Assembly (NCBI RefSeq): GCF_947179165.1
Contig: NC_077240.1
Location: 47,986,501-48,050,500, forward strand
Direction of reading: 5' to 3'
From: Solanum dulcamara
Lineage: Eukaryota; Streptophyta; Magnoliopsida; Solanales; Solanaceae
DNA length: 64,000 nucleotides
Position numbers and translations under genes: made by a program. Each line of letters opens with the position of its first letter. Positions within the stretch are counted from its first letter, which is position 1. Shown piece after piece: positions 37,943-49,076 of this stretch. The notes under the pieces are model-generated. The model had not been told where the DNA came from, did not search any database, and saw only the letters and a list, made by a program, of their open reading frames with translations.

Positions 37943-38462
37943 GGTATTGCATCCCATGATTCATATTTATTATGTCCTATGTTTATTATTCATACATACT
38001 TCTCACATACTTAGGAAATTCCATGTACTAACACATACTTTTTTGCTACATTGTATCATAATGTAGGGACGAATGATCATCACACACCTCTTATTTGTGA
38101 GTAGAGTTGAGCCTAGACTAGAACTTGTCGTGAGTCCTCATGTTTTGAGGACAAGATACTTTATTTTCATTATGTCATTTGACTATTTCATTCTCTTATG
38201 TTGTCATGGGTGAGCTAGGAACTTGTCCTAGGCCCTCATCGAGTTAGTAGAGGCATTTGGATGTATAGAGTCTATGTTATCTTTCATTCTGAATTTTAAG
38301 ACTTATGTTCTATTATTGAGACTATTCTTCTGTGTCTATGATTTAGCTTATTTTCTTATTTACCTTATGTATGCTAATAGATGATATGATAAGAGGCTTG
38401 GTTGGGGTACCTCAGGATTCTAGTCCTCAGGTCGCACCTAAGGTCTAGCTTGGGTCCTAACA
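37943..38462 (+). repeat. Solo LTR of the TGTAAG group, part 2
   Basis: Resumes the LTR begun at 23608: ATTCATATTTATTATGTCC, the acceptor-like ATCATAATGTAG/G (ends 38066), and the end GGGTCCTAACA. No primer site follows, so this is a solo LTR. Flanks CAAAA and GGAAC do not form a recognisable duplication, so borders are less sure than for the other elements. Confidence 0.75.
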
Positions 38463-39351
38463 GGAACCCATGGGGGACACACATAGACCATGTATCCATC
38501 AGAACTATCTCCATTCGGGATAAATATCAATCATCGGAACCATTTTCCTTCGGCATCGCCACCATTTTTCTTTGGTATAATCATCACTTGACTAAACCAT
38601 TTCCCTTTGGCATATTCCTCAAATTAATTCCATCTCAATATATCAGAACTAATGCAAATAAGCAATGTTCATGTAAGTCACAATGATGGAATGATATCAA
38701 CAACTAGTCATAACTCATATCATAATAATCTATTTAGATATCCACAATTTATCAAAGGCTGAATCATATTGAACACACCATTATAACTCATCAAATTTGT
38801 CATTCATTACCCTATTTCTTTGTTATCAAGTTCAATAAAATAATCAAATAGTATCAAACCACTTTCCATTACTTCTCAACATACAAAATAAGAATACATG
38901 ATCCTACTAGCTTAAACAAAGGTTTACAAATTTACTTTCCTTGAATTTACTCTGAACTACTCTAAAATTTGCGTCTTGCCCTTACATCGACACTCCAAAT
39001 CAATAAAATCTATTCAAATACGTAATCCTAATAAGAATACGAACCTAACGACACCTAAATCATAATTTTTGAAAATTAGGCTAAAACTGACCCAAAATCC
39101 CATTTTTGAAAATGAAGGGAAAATTTGGACATTTTTATGTGAAAACATTCCTTGAAGAATTTGGAAACTATTAGTGAAAACCATTTCGAATTTGGACTTA
39201 AAATCAGTTCATAATCATCAATATACTAACAATTCCATGTTCTTGAAAAACCCTAATTTCCTCAACTTGAAATCCTCAAGTTCTGAATAAAAACAACACT
39301 TTATCAATGGGAAATGATGATTTGAAGTTAAAAAGACTTACCTACTAAAAT
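38463..39351 (-). repeat. Layer-0 LTR, fragment 3
   Basis: Third fragment of the LTR started at 5941. It includes repeated CGGAACCATTT/CCTTCGGCAT-like phrases at about 38515-38620 and gene-free AT-rich text ending CTTACCTACTAAAAT. It is interrupted at 39352 by the next gypsy LTR. Confidence 0.55.
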
Positions 39352-39512
39352 TGTAAGACCACGAAAGTTGAAAAGTCAAATGAAAGAGAATTTAAGGAAA
39401 TTTTGGATTGTCCCTAAGTCTATGAGTGGGTCTACGACTGGTAGGGACCCTTATGAGTCATAGAGGTGACTCATGAAGGTGAGTGAGAGTTTAGAAAACT
39501 TGATAAGAGAAG
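39352..39512 (+). repeat. LTR of the third chromovirus, part 1
   Basis: TGTAAGACCACGAAAGTTG, then a cluster of GACTCAT/ACGACT words instead of the CCACGG words of its relatives. It ends AGAAG (39508-39512), paired with ATAAG (45066-45070), 4 of 5 matching. Confidence 0.85.
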
Positions 39513-40538
39513 TATCACGATTTGATCTAGGATATAGTCGTAACACGACGACCAAAACCTTAAGGGCTCCAACCAAGCCTCTTGACATATCATAAACCAT
39601 ACATAAAGTAAAATAGGTGCGAAAAATAACATATGAAGGAGTCTAAATCATGATGAATCATAAAGAGTATGAGAATTTGACAATATAGACTCTAAACACA
39701 GGTCCAACAAATGCCTCTACTACATAAAAATAGTGGGGGATAAGACATGTCCCTAGCTCACCCTTAACATGAAAGAAATAAACGTCTTTGAAAGAAGAAA
39801 AAAACAACTTATAACTAGTGCCCGGTAGATGAGGACTCACTAAACACTTTGCTGATAAGGAAACTCTACTAGCCATATGTGTTAGGAGCATGATCCTCAA
39901 CCCCTACATTATGATACAATATAGGCAATAGTATGTGTTAGTACTTTTGAATGTATTAAGTATGAAGGAATGACATGCAACATAAATCATAAGATGCATT
40001 GATCAAGTAAAGTACATGGGAAGAAGAGATAAGTAAAGTTATGAGAAAGTCATAATGATCAAAGTATTTGAAAGGCATAGTTGAAGTCATGAAAGTACAT
40101 AAGAGATCATACATATGTGGGATAGAACCATAACCGACAATAAGACCATGCGAGCTATAACATGGAATCCTGATGTCTCTCCATACAGCGGAAGAAAGGG
40201 GAATTTACTTGCCAAGGTAGACTTTACTCTACTAGGCGGGTCATGTTCATATGCTATATGTGGATCCACTAGCTAAGCCATGAAGTCAAACCTTTAGTGG
40301 CATGTAGTTTAAGGAACTTAAGGTTACTACTAAGGCTTTTGGTAGGGCGCCACCTCAAGTCCACTCGATGCTAAGTTAAATCCCACGAAATACATAACAT
40401 AGTAATCATACTTAGCATATATCATAACTTGTTCATAAAGTTCATACTTCATAGAATAGATCTTTTGATAAAATAATTGCAATGTGAGTATTTGACTTTC
40501 ATCATTACAATTTATACTTGCATAATTCATATAATTAG
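39513..40538 (-). repeat. Solo LTR of the TGTAAG group (minus), part 1
   Basis: TATCACGATTTGATCTAGG (TG decayed to TA) through CCCCTACATTATGATAC near 39901, the reverse complement of the acceptor-like GTATCATAATGTAGGGG found in the plus-strand copies. Interrupted at ATTAG (40534-40538); continues at 43824. Without the nested insert it is about 2.27 kb, the family length. Confidence 0.85.
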
Positions 40539-41025
40539 TGTCACGACCCAACCCTGTAGGCCGCGACTGGGGTCCAACCTGGACCCCTCCTTATGCGTAT
40601 CTATTAGCTACACCTAAGTTGAACCGTGTGTGATGTGACACTATACCCAAAAACCTCAATAGTTGAAAACTTTTTCAAGTATATATAGCCTCTTTCATTC
40701 GTATCATTTCATAAAAGGGCACACAAGCTGACGAGGCTGCCATAACATAAAAACATTTACAACCTGCCGTATGGGCATAGTCGAAAACAAACTTATAAAC
40801 AACCCACATATACATATGTCTACAGACCTCTAAGATTAGTAACAACAACATATGGCGGGACAGGGCCCCCGCCGTACCCCTGGACAATTAAATACATATA
40901 TATTATATGACTAGTATCAAAAGTTAGGCCCCGAAACAGTGGAGTGCTCCCAATATCGCTGAGTGGAAACCCTAAGCTAGCGGATCTCCAAACTAAACAT
41001 CTGTACCTGCGGGAATGAAATGTAG

Positions 41026-41073
41026 CCCCCCGAAGAATGGGGGGTTAGTACGATATATGTACTGAGTATATAA
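41026..41073 (-). promoter_or_regulatory. Twin hairpins beside a TATA-like box (second copy)
   Basis: CCCCCC (41026-41031), 7-base loop, GGGGGG (41039-41044); then TTAGTAC, GATATAT, GTACTGA (41045-41065) and GTATATAAC. It matches the block at 8747-8794. The loops differ while the stems persist. Role inferred only. Confidence 0.5.
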
Positions 41074-41299
41074 CACATAACAATACATAATTGAGCTGAC
41101 AACTGAAGTAGGGATGCAGGAAATAAATATAACAGTCTGCATCATATGACTTGAGGGCATGTATACCTTCCTTACATACCATACCTGGCCCGCTATGGGA
41201 CTTGATTCTACAAGTGTGTCACTATATTTCCACATGCATGCCTACAGACTGTATCCGGCCCTTCAGTGAGGGACTCAGTGAAGATGTCATTTCATTGTG

Positions 41300-41621
41300 T
41301 ATCATGCCCGGCCCTTCATGGGACGTGGTGAATAATCATTTCATTATATATCATGCTCGGCCCTTCATGGGACGCGGTGAATAATCATTTCATCATATAT
41401 CATACCCGGCCCTTCATGGGATGCGGTGAATCATTATTTTATCACTTATCATGCCCGACCCTTCATGGGACGTGGTGAATTTATCATGACCGGCCCTTCA
41501 TGGGACGCAGTAAATTTATCATGCCCGGCCCTTTATGGGACGTGGTGAGTTTATTATGCCCGACCCTTCATGGGATGCAGTGAGTTTATCATGCCTGCCC
41601 CTTCATGGGATGCGGTGAATT
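41300..41621. repeat. Two-period minisatellite: three 49-bp units then five 35-bp units
   Basis: Units begin at 41300, 41349, 41398 (49 bases apart), then 41447, 41482, 41517, 41552, 41587 (35 apart). The shared core is CATGCCCGGCCCTTCATGGG, then ACG(T/C)GGTGAAT. The long unit carries an extra AATCATTTCAT-type segment. A diverged remnant starts at 41622. The core is unlike the 40-bp unit of the sister LTR. Confidence 0.9.
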
Positions 41622-43390
41622 TATCCTGCCCGAGTAGAGCAATGAGGAACTATATGCAATTAGCTCATCATCTGAGACTGGGTATAACAATCATCATGGA
41701 CTGTCATTTGTTGATCAAAATGATTATCATCTCACGTATCCTCTAAATGCTATTAGGGGCCATATCGACGGAGTCTCAAGAGTCCTAGACTTTTATTGAG
41801 GTAATACCGAATGGCTTATGCAATCAGAGATACTTGTCATTATAGAGTTCTTAGGCATGGGAGCTCATACATTTAATTAGTATTCATCCTATAGGGACTC
41901 GAGGGTAGTAGTTCAACTACTTCAAGAACTTTGATATTAAGAAATAAATAGGAGTTATAGTTCATGCTTCTCATGCATCCAGTTGCTATTTCATGTACAG
42001 AAGGCACGGGGGTGATAGCTCAGCTACCTTAAGCGCCTTAGCATTTAGAAGTGAACACGAGTTAAGAGGCTCTACATATATTACCTTTTATCCTATAGAA
42101 GCCTTAAAAAGGCAATAACTCAACTATTACAAGAGTTCTACTATCACAAAGTGGATAAGAATTATGAACTGTACTCGGAGCTTTACGAATGGAATTATTC
42201 CCATATTTCATATACCAATCATTCATAACTTATTTCTAAGACATGCCCAGAAGAAAAGAGAGATAGGTTGTACATACTTATGACGAGAACATGCCAAGAG
42301 AAAGCTTCACATACCTCTTATGGCTCTTTATCTCATCTGTCTCATCGTCCTCTGAACCTAGGTAATATACAAGCAACATGAATATTAATAACCCTTGGAT
42401 TTCCAGCATCTTAGGTTACATATGAGTATTCATAGAACTCAACTCTTCGCTCGCCTCCTTGATTAGTTTCTTAACTAGTTAAGGCGTTAACAAAAATCGG
42501 ACAGTACCTCCCCTATAATGTGCCCTATCCGAATTCCCAATCACATCCCTAATACCTACAGATAACCAAAAACATAAACAACAGCTCTTATATATATAAA
42601 ACTTTGCAACATTATACATTACAACCTCCGGACGACTCGCTCGAAATTACGATATCCAAAATAGGGTTTCTAGTTTCTATTTTGCGAAACCTTTAACCGT
42701 ACGAAGCGTGGAATCATGTGGATTCAACCAAAATCTCCCACACCTATTTTAGAATACATTTAGACCCTGAAACACACATACGCACAACCATCAGCAGCCT
42801 CCAAACACATCACGCCTCACTTCGACTACAATTTAACTACGACGACTTCAATTTAGATTGTTTCTTTTGCTGAGCATACCCACAATTTTTTCATACTTAC
42901 AGCAGTAAAAAAGTTACATAATACACTCCATAACAACCCCATAAAGTCCAAATTTAAAGGACAAATCTTACCTTACCCGAAATTGGCCAAAACTAGCCAA
43001 AATCGTACCTCGGAAACCTCTTTAGCGCGCTGAAACTGTGTGGACTGGTTGCTGTCCATTTTGGCTGCACCAAGCCATGATTTTATACTTATAATACCTC
43101 CATATAATCGTGGTATACGATGTATAATTAATTTATGGAACGAAATCAGAACGTACCTATTTTTTTCCTCCTAGCCGTCGCGATTTTCTCTCTTGTTCTA
43201 GGGTTTGTTTTCTGATTTTTGCTGCCGTTTTAAGACCCAAAACGGAAGTATAGTCATTATATACATACATATATGTGGTCCCAAGGTGTAAAACGTGTTA
43301 GCCCCTAAGGGGGACACGTGTCCAGCCCCTATTGGGCCCCGTATCCATGCAAGCAAGGGGTTGCCACGTGGCAGTGGGGCCCACCTCCCC

Positions 43391-43413
43391 CAAGTAGGTG
43401 GGTCACCTACTTG
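43391..43413. repeat. Perfect hairpin in the LTR
   Basis: CAAGTAGGTG (43391-43400), loop GGT, CACCTACTTG (43404-43413): 10-bp arms. A second imperfect copy follows at about 43420-43440. It lies about 410-430 bases from the LTR start in minus orientation. Confidence 0.9.
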
Positions 43414-43823
43414 ACCCCAAGCAGGTGGGTCACCTTCTTGCTTGAGGTGTTTCCACATGTCACCCCCTTATTGGCTGCCATGCATCGTCTGTTTCCCTTC
43501 CTCGTGGGTTCGTAGTCTCGTCCTATTTTAAGAGCCTATGTAATCCATGCTACGCAAGCTTGGTATGTACTCAAATATCTTATGTATATAAGGACTCTAA
43601 ATAAGTAGCTTACATAGGTAAATGAAGTCCTACGACTCACTACTCGGCCTCTAATCCCTTCCGGATTCTTGTGACTCTATTTCCAACCTTCTCTACTATG
43701 GGATATCACATTCTCCCTTCCTTAGAATCATTTGATAGTGTCGTAGCTTATCCGGATCTCATGATAATGTCTCAGGAACTTAAGAGACATTCCAAGTTTA
43801 AAAGTGTGGGGTGTAACAATTAG

Positions 43824-45065
43824 GTCTTAGGTCACCATATAGGGCCCTAAGCCATCTTTCTTCATAACTTGTAAGAAATTCATAACTTGAACATAATTGT
43901 AATTCATGATCATAATTCATATTTGAATTTATAGTAAAACTCATATACAAAGTCAATTTGAATAAAAACCATGATAATACCTTGAAATCATTAAATTCAT
44001 AATCATACTTCATAATATCATCATTGAAAATAGCTTTATGTATGGGCATTCACAATTCAACTTAAAAATCATGTAATTCATCTGGAAACATACTTATAAT
44101 GATAATCTATAATGATTAAACACATAATTTAAACAGCACAATGCAATTCATCAAATTAGGTTTACAAACCCAATTGAAATTCATGAGTTTTTGAGTAGAA
44201 ACCTTGGGACTCCATGGATGAAAGAGACTCATGGATCAATCTCTACATACCTTGATTGAATTTGACCTTAGAATTGAAAAAGGAGACTTATTCTTGAAAA
44301 AGCCCTAGCCAAACTTGATAAATACGATGAACCCTTGAAGTAATAATTGAGAGAGAACTATTAAAGTTGATTGAGAATTAATGAGGGAAAATAATAGGTT
44401 TAGGAGTATTTAAGATGTTTTTTTAATGAAACTAGTCCTTAAAACACTCACATACAATAATAAAAGAATAGGGAAATGAACATATTACCCCTAATTTAAC
44501 TGGACTAGGACTAGGACTCACCACGGAGGACCTATCACTATCCGTGGTGGTGTCCATGATATTAGCCTTGGATTTAAAATTTGAGAGTTTTAAAGGAAGG
44601 CTTTCAGAATCTCCTTCACGGAACCCCTTCATGGTCCACGGAGGGCTTCATGACCCATGAAGAAGGGATGTGGTACAGGGCCTGCAGGTTGACCTATAGG
44701 AGTGACCACCAGAGAAACCACCATGGTATGTAAAGCTTGGTACATCCTATGGTGGTGAGGCGTGGTCCTTGTCTTGGTATCCATTTCTGAGGTCTCAAGG
44801 GAGGGGTCACCACAAAGGGCTTCATGGTCAATGGTGCTTAGCACGGTCTGTAGTGCTTACCATAGTCTGTGGTTCCCTATCGTGGACCTTACCCTGCAGG
44901 AATGAACCTCAGGGTTACCACTATCATCGTCCACCACAAGGTGTGGTGCTCACCATGGCCTATGATGGCCTTCTGTGGTCATCACCTGGTGCCAAAATTG
45001 CAGGTTTTTAGAAATTTCATGTTTTGATCCTTATTTTTTGACTTTTCAACTTCTTGGGTATTACA
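43824..45065 (-). repeat. Solo LTR of the TGTAAG group (minus), part 2
   Basis: Continues from 40538 to GGGTATTACA. A donor-like CATACCTTG lies near 44250 and a CCACGG/CCGTGG palindromic cluster at about 44515-44990. Its minus strand begins TGTAATACCCAAGAAGTTGA. Confidence 0.85.
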
Positions 45066-45070
45066 ATAAG

Positions 45071-45524
45071 AATGGGGGTCTACGATTCATTTGATGAATC
45101 ATAGAGGAGTCTATGACTCATAAAAGATATTTATCATGTAGGGTTTGAGCTCCTACAATTATTGAGTCTCAAAACCCACTCTATGACTCAACAGGATGAC
45201 TCGTAGAGGGGATGACCACTCGTAACCATGAGTCATGCAAACTTTAGAGGTTCATAATGTGTAGGTTTTCAAACTTGTAGGATAACGAGGGTCTACGACC
45301 CATAATCCTTTTGATGAGTAATAAGAATGACTCGTAGAGAAAGATTAGAGACACCAAATCTCATGGGTTCAAGGACCTGCAAGATGAGTCATTCTTATTA
45401 CTCGTCAACACACCTACGACTCGTGGAGTTCCATTCGTAGGTCAAAAATTTAGATTTAATGAAGGGTATTTCTATCTTTTCCCTAATTTGGTTCAATGAA
45501 CCTAGACACTTTTATGGACAAGTT
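45071..45524 (+). repeat. LTR of the third chromovirus, part 2
   Basis: Carries the rest of the palindromic cluster, with GACTCGTAGAG/CTACGACTC-type words from 45082 to about 45440. It ends in the LINE target duplication GGACAAGTT (45516-45524). Confidence 0.85.
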
Positions 45525-45934
45525 ACAACAACAACAACAACAACAACCCAGTGAAATCCCACAACATGGGGTCTGGGGAGGGTAGAATGTACGCAGACCT
45601 TACTTCTACCAAGGTAGGACGGCTGTTTCCTGGAGACCCTCGGCTCAGTAAAAGCATAAATGCATAAAAAATGTTAGATAAGAATAGAAAATTAAAAGCT
45701 TTATGAGAAAAACAACAAACAAATAACGAATAGATAACAAATAAATACAAATAAATAAATACTAATAACAAATAACGATTAAATAAATAATGAAAGCGTC
45801 ACAGGTAAAATTGAGTAATCAAAGCATAGAAAGTAATAAATAATAACAGAAATAACAGAAATCAGAAGTCAAAGCGCAAGAGATCGTAATGCACTACTAC
45901 ACCTATGAATAGAGAAGAATAACGAGACTATGAA
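45525..45934 (-). other. LINE 3' untranslated region and (TTG)n tail
   Basis: Left end (ACA)n = (TTG)n on the element strand (45525-45546), then CCCACAACATGGGGTCTGG, GGAGGGTAGAATGTACGCAG and ACCCTCGGCTCAGTAAAAG. From general knowledge this tail type is shared by several nightshade LINEs and SINEs, which borrow LINE RT through it. No open reading frame of note. Confidence 0.75.
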
Positions 45935-48889
45935 CTAGCCTTCTACCCTAATGTGGGTCCTCCACATCCTCCTATCTAAGGTCATGTCCTCCGTAAGCTG
46001 TAACTGCGCCATGTCCTGTCTAATCACCTCTCCCCAATACTTCTTCGGCCTACCCCTACCTCTTCTGTAACCATCCATGGCCAGCCTCTCACACCTCCGC
46101 ATTGGGGCATCTGTGTCTCTCCTCTTCACATGTCCATACCATCTCAGTCGTATTTCCCGCATCTTGTCTTCCACCGAGGCCACTCCTACCTTGTCCCGAA
46201 TAGCCTCATTTCTAATCCTGTCGCTCCTGGTGTGCCCACACATCCATCTCAGCATTCTCATCTCAGCAACTTTCATCTTTTGAATGTGAGAAGTCTTAAC
46301 TGGCCAACACTCCGCCCCATTCAACATAGCCGGTCTAACCACCACTTTGTAGAACTTGCCCTTAAGTTTTGGTGGCACATTCTTGTCACATAGCACTCCG
46401 GAAGTGAGCCTCCATTTCATCCACCCTACCCCAATACGATGTGTGACATCATCGTCAATCTCTCCGCTGCCTTGCATGATAGACCCAAGATACTTGCAAC
46501 TACTTCTCTTTTGGATGGCCTGAGCACCAAGCCTAACTTCAACGTCAACCTCCTGAGGTGTCTCACTGAACTTGCACTCTAAGTACTCTGTCTTTGTCCT
46601 ACTCAACTTAAACCCTTTAGACTCCAAGGTATGTCTCCAATCCTCCAGCTTAGCATTAACTCCGCGGCGAGTCTCATCGATCAGGACTATGTCATCCGCG
46701 AAAAGCATACACCATGGCACCGCACCTTGAATTTGTCGCGTCAATCCATCTATCACCAAGGCGAATAAAAAAGGACTAAGAGCTGATCCTTGATGCAACC
46801 CCATCACCACTGGAAAGTGCTCTGAGTCCCCTCCTACTGTCCTTACCCTGGTTTTGGCTCCCTCGTACATGTCCTTGATCACCCTAATGTATGCCATAGG
46901 TACACCTTTAGCCTTCAAACATGTCCATAGTATTTCTCTTGGGACTTTATCATAAGCCTTTTCTAGGTCGATGAATACCATATGCAAGTCCCTCTTCCTC
47001 TCCCTATGCTGCTCCACCAGTCTCCTCATAAGATGGATGGCTTCTGTAGTTGAGCGTCCCGGCATAAATCCAAACTGGTTCTCTGAAATAGACACGTCTC
47101 TCCTCACCCTCATCTCTACCACTCTTTCCCACAGTTTCATAGTATGGCTTAGTAGCTTAATACCTCTATAGTTGTTGCAACTCTGGATATCCCCTTTGTT
47201 TTTGTATAGAGGGATCATTATGCTCGACCTCCATTCTTCGGGCATCGTTGCCATTTTAAAGATGACATTAAATAACCTAGTCAACCACTCCAAACCTACC
47301 AAACTCATGCTCTTCCAAAATTCCCTAGGAATCTCGTCAGGTCCGGTTGCTCTTCCCCAGCGCATCCTACGAACGACACTCTTAACCTCCTCGACCTTAA
47401 TACTCCTGCAATACCCAAAATTGCAACGCCTCTCTGTATGTTCTAAATCTCCCAACACAAAGTCTCTGTCCCCTTCCTCATTCAAGAGTTTATGGAAATA
47501 GGACTGTCATCTCTGTTTAATGAGGGTCTCGTCTACCAATACTTTTCCATGCTCGTCCTTAATGCACTTCACTTGGTCCACATCGCGTGCCCTTCTCTCC
47601 CGCGCCCTGGCTAGCCTGAACAATTTTCTATCCCTACCTTTCTCTTCTAGTTCAGCATAAAGGCGTTCAAAAGCTGTTGTTTTTGCCATTGAAACCGCCG
47701 ACTTCGCCTCCTTTCTCGCTATTTTATAAAGTTCCCTATTCATCCACTTCTCTACCTCATCTATGCTTTCTATCAACTTTGCATACACCATCTTCTTTGC
47801 TTCCACCTTTTCTTGCACTTCTCTATTCCACCACCAGTCTCCTCGATGCCGACTACGACTACCAGTCGAGACTCCCAACACTTCCCTTGCCACAGTCCTA
47901 ATACAACTAGCCGTCCTATCCCACATACTGGTCGCATCCCCATTACTATCCCAGGCCCCCATGGCCTTCAACTTCTCTCCCATCTCCAGGGCATTAGCAG
48001 TGGTCAAACTCCTCCATCTGATCCTAGATCGATCATCCCCGACCCTCTTATTCCTCATCATCTTGATCCCTAAATCCATCACCAAAAGCTTATGTCGGGT
48101 TATAAGGTTGTCTATCGGAATGACCTTACAGTCTTTGCACAGACCTCTATCGACCTTCCTCAGGAGTAAAAAGTCTATCTGAGTCTTAGCCACCGAACTA
48201 TAGAATGTTACCAAGTGGTCTTCCTTCTTTGGGAAACTCGAATTGGCTATGACCAACCCAAAAGCTCTTGCGAATTCCAAAAGTGAAAGGCCTCCTACAT
48301 TTCTGACCCCGTAGCCAAAGCCTCCATGCACATCATCATACCCTCCTGAAATAGACCCGATGTGACCATTGAAATCCCCTCCCACGAAAAGCTTCTCAGT
48401 AGGTGGTATACCTCCTACTAACTCGTCCAAATCCTCCCAAAAGTGCCTCTTATCCTCCTCTCTTAAGCCCGCTTGTGGCGCATAAGCACTAATAATGTTG
48501 AATGTGCTCCCTTCAACGACCACTTTAATCGACATCATCCTATCGTTGACTCTCCTAACCTCCACTACCTGATCCCTTAGATCATTGTCTACTAAAATGC
48601 CTACCCCATTCCTATATTTTGATCTACCTAAAAACCAAAGCTTATACCCGTCTACCTCCCTAGCTTTAGAACCTACCCATTTGGTCTCTTGGACACAAGC
48701 TATATTAATCTTTCTCTTCTTTAGAATTTTAACTAGCTCTATGGATTTGCCCGTTAACGTTCCAATATTCCAAGAACCAACTCTCAGTCTAGACGCTCCT
48801 TTAACCCACTTACCCCTCCTTACCCTCGTCCCCGACCCCGTCCCTGAATGAGAACATGACCTTAATCTACCATCACTATCTAAAGCCAC
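45935..48889 (-). pseudogene. RTE LINE polyprotein: AP endonuclease and reverse transcriptase, one in-frame stop
   Basis: One frame of 984 residues broken by a single TGA at 47509-47507 (codon 461). Endonuclease: N41 (SWNIGTL), E68 (VQETKW), Y136 (ISAYAPQ), D172 and N174 (GGDFNGHIG), D239 (TQIDFLL) and H266 (RHKLLVMDL) are all present. [22 protein letters not shown], the [20 protein letters not shown] block, [40 protein letters not shown], the [20 protein letters not shown] block, and the catalytic box FADD near residue 730. The C-terminus has [20 protein letters not shown] and [20 protein letters not shown], typical of plant RTE. The stop comes between the two domains, before [12 protein letters not shown]. 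The protein would nick target DNA and copy its RNA there. As it stands, full-length protein would need readthrough. Confidence 0.93.
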
Positions 48890-49004
48890 GAAAATATGTA
48901 GGAATTAATAAATTATTCAAAAATCTACAGTTAGCAAAATGCAACGATAAGTGTATGAACAAAAATATAGATAAACCGGAGGTACCAACTCCAGTTGAAA
49001 AACC

Positions 49005-49076
49005 GGAATTACTGTTCACGCCGGAATTACTGTTCACGCCGGAATTACTGTTCACGCCGGAAACACTGTTCACACC
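49005..49076 (-). repeat. 18-bp tandem repeat x4 in the LINE 5' region
   Basis: Units at 49005, 49023, 49041 and 49059: three of GGAATTACTGTTCACGCC and one variant GGAAACACTGTTCACACC. Because 18 is a multiple of three, a minus-strand frame (49103-48876) reads a six-residue repeat (GVNSNS) four times. That frame is offset from the main LINE frame and overlaps its start. It may be an upstream frame or chance. Confidence 0.9.

Larger units (their letters stand above)
40539..43818 (-). repeat. Solo LTR (3.28 kb), sister of 8202-11914
   Basis: TGTCACGACCC to GGGTGTAACA with a perfect duplication ATTAG (40534-40538 and 43819-43823). No coding sequence. It shares blocks with 8202-11914 along its whole length (opening 50 bases, CAGGGCCCCCGCCGTACCCC, twin hairpins, the end region with the CACCTACTT hairpin), but the minisatellite at the corresponding place is different. 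Confidence 0.9.

Noticed and set aside
23608..38462. 5' LTR of another full element
   Set aside because: No primer site follows the LTR end at 38462; the neighbouring text continues the layer-0 LTR. Solo LTR is the better reading, although the target duplication is not visible.
46077..48851. Several plus-strand open frames of 66-139 codons
   Set aside because: They are antisense shadows of the long LINE frame on the minus strand.
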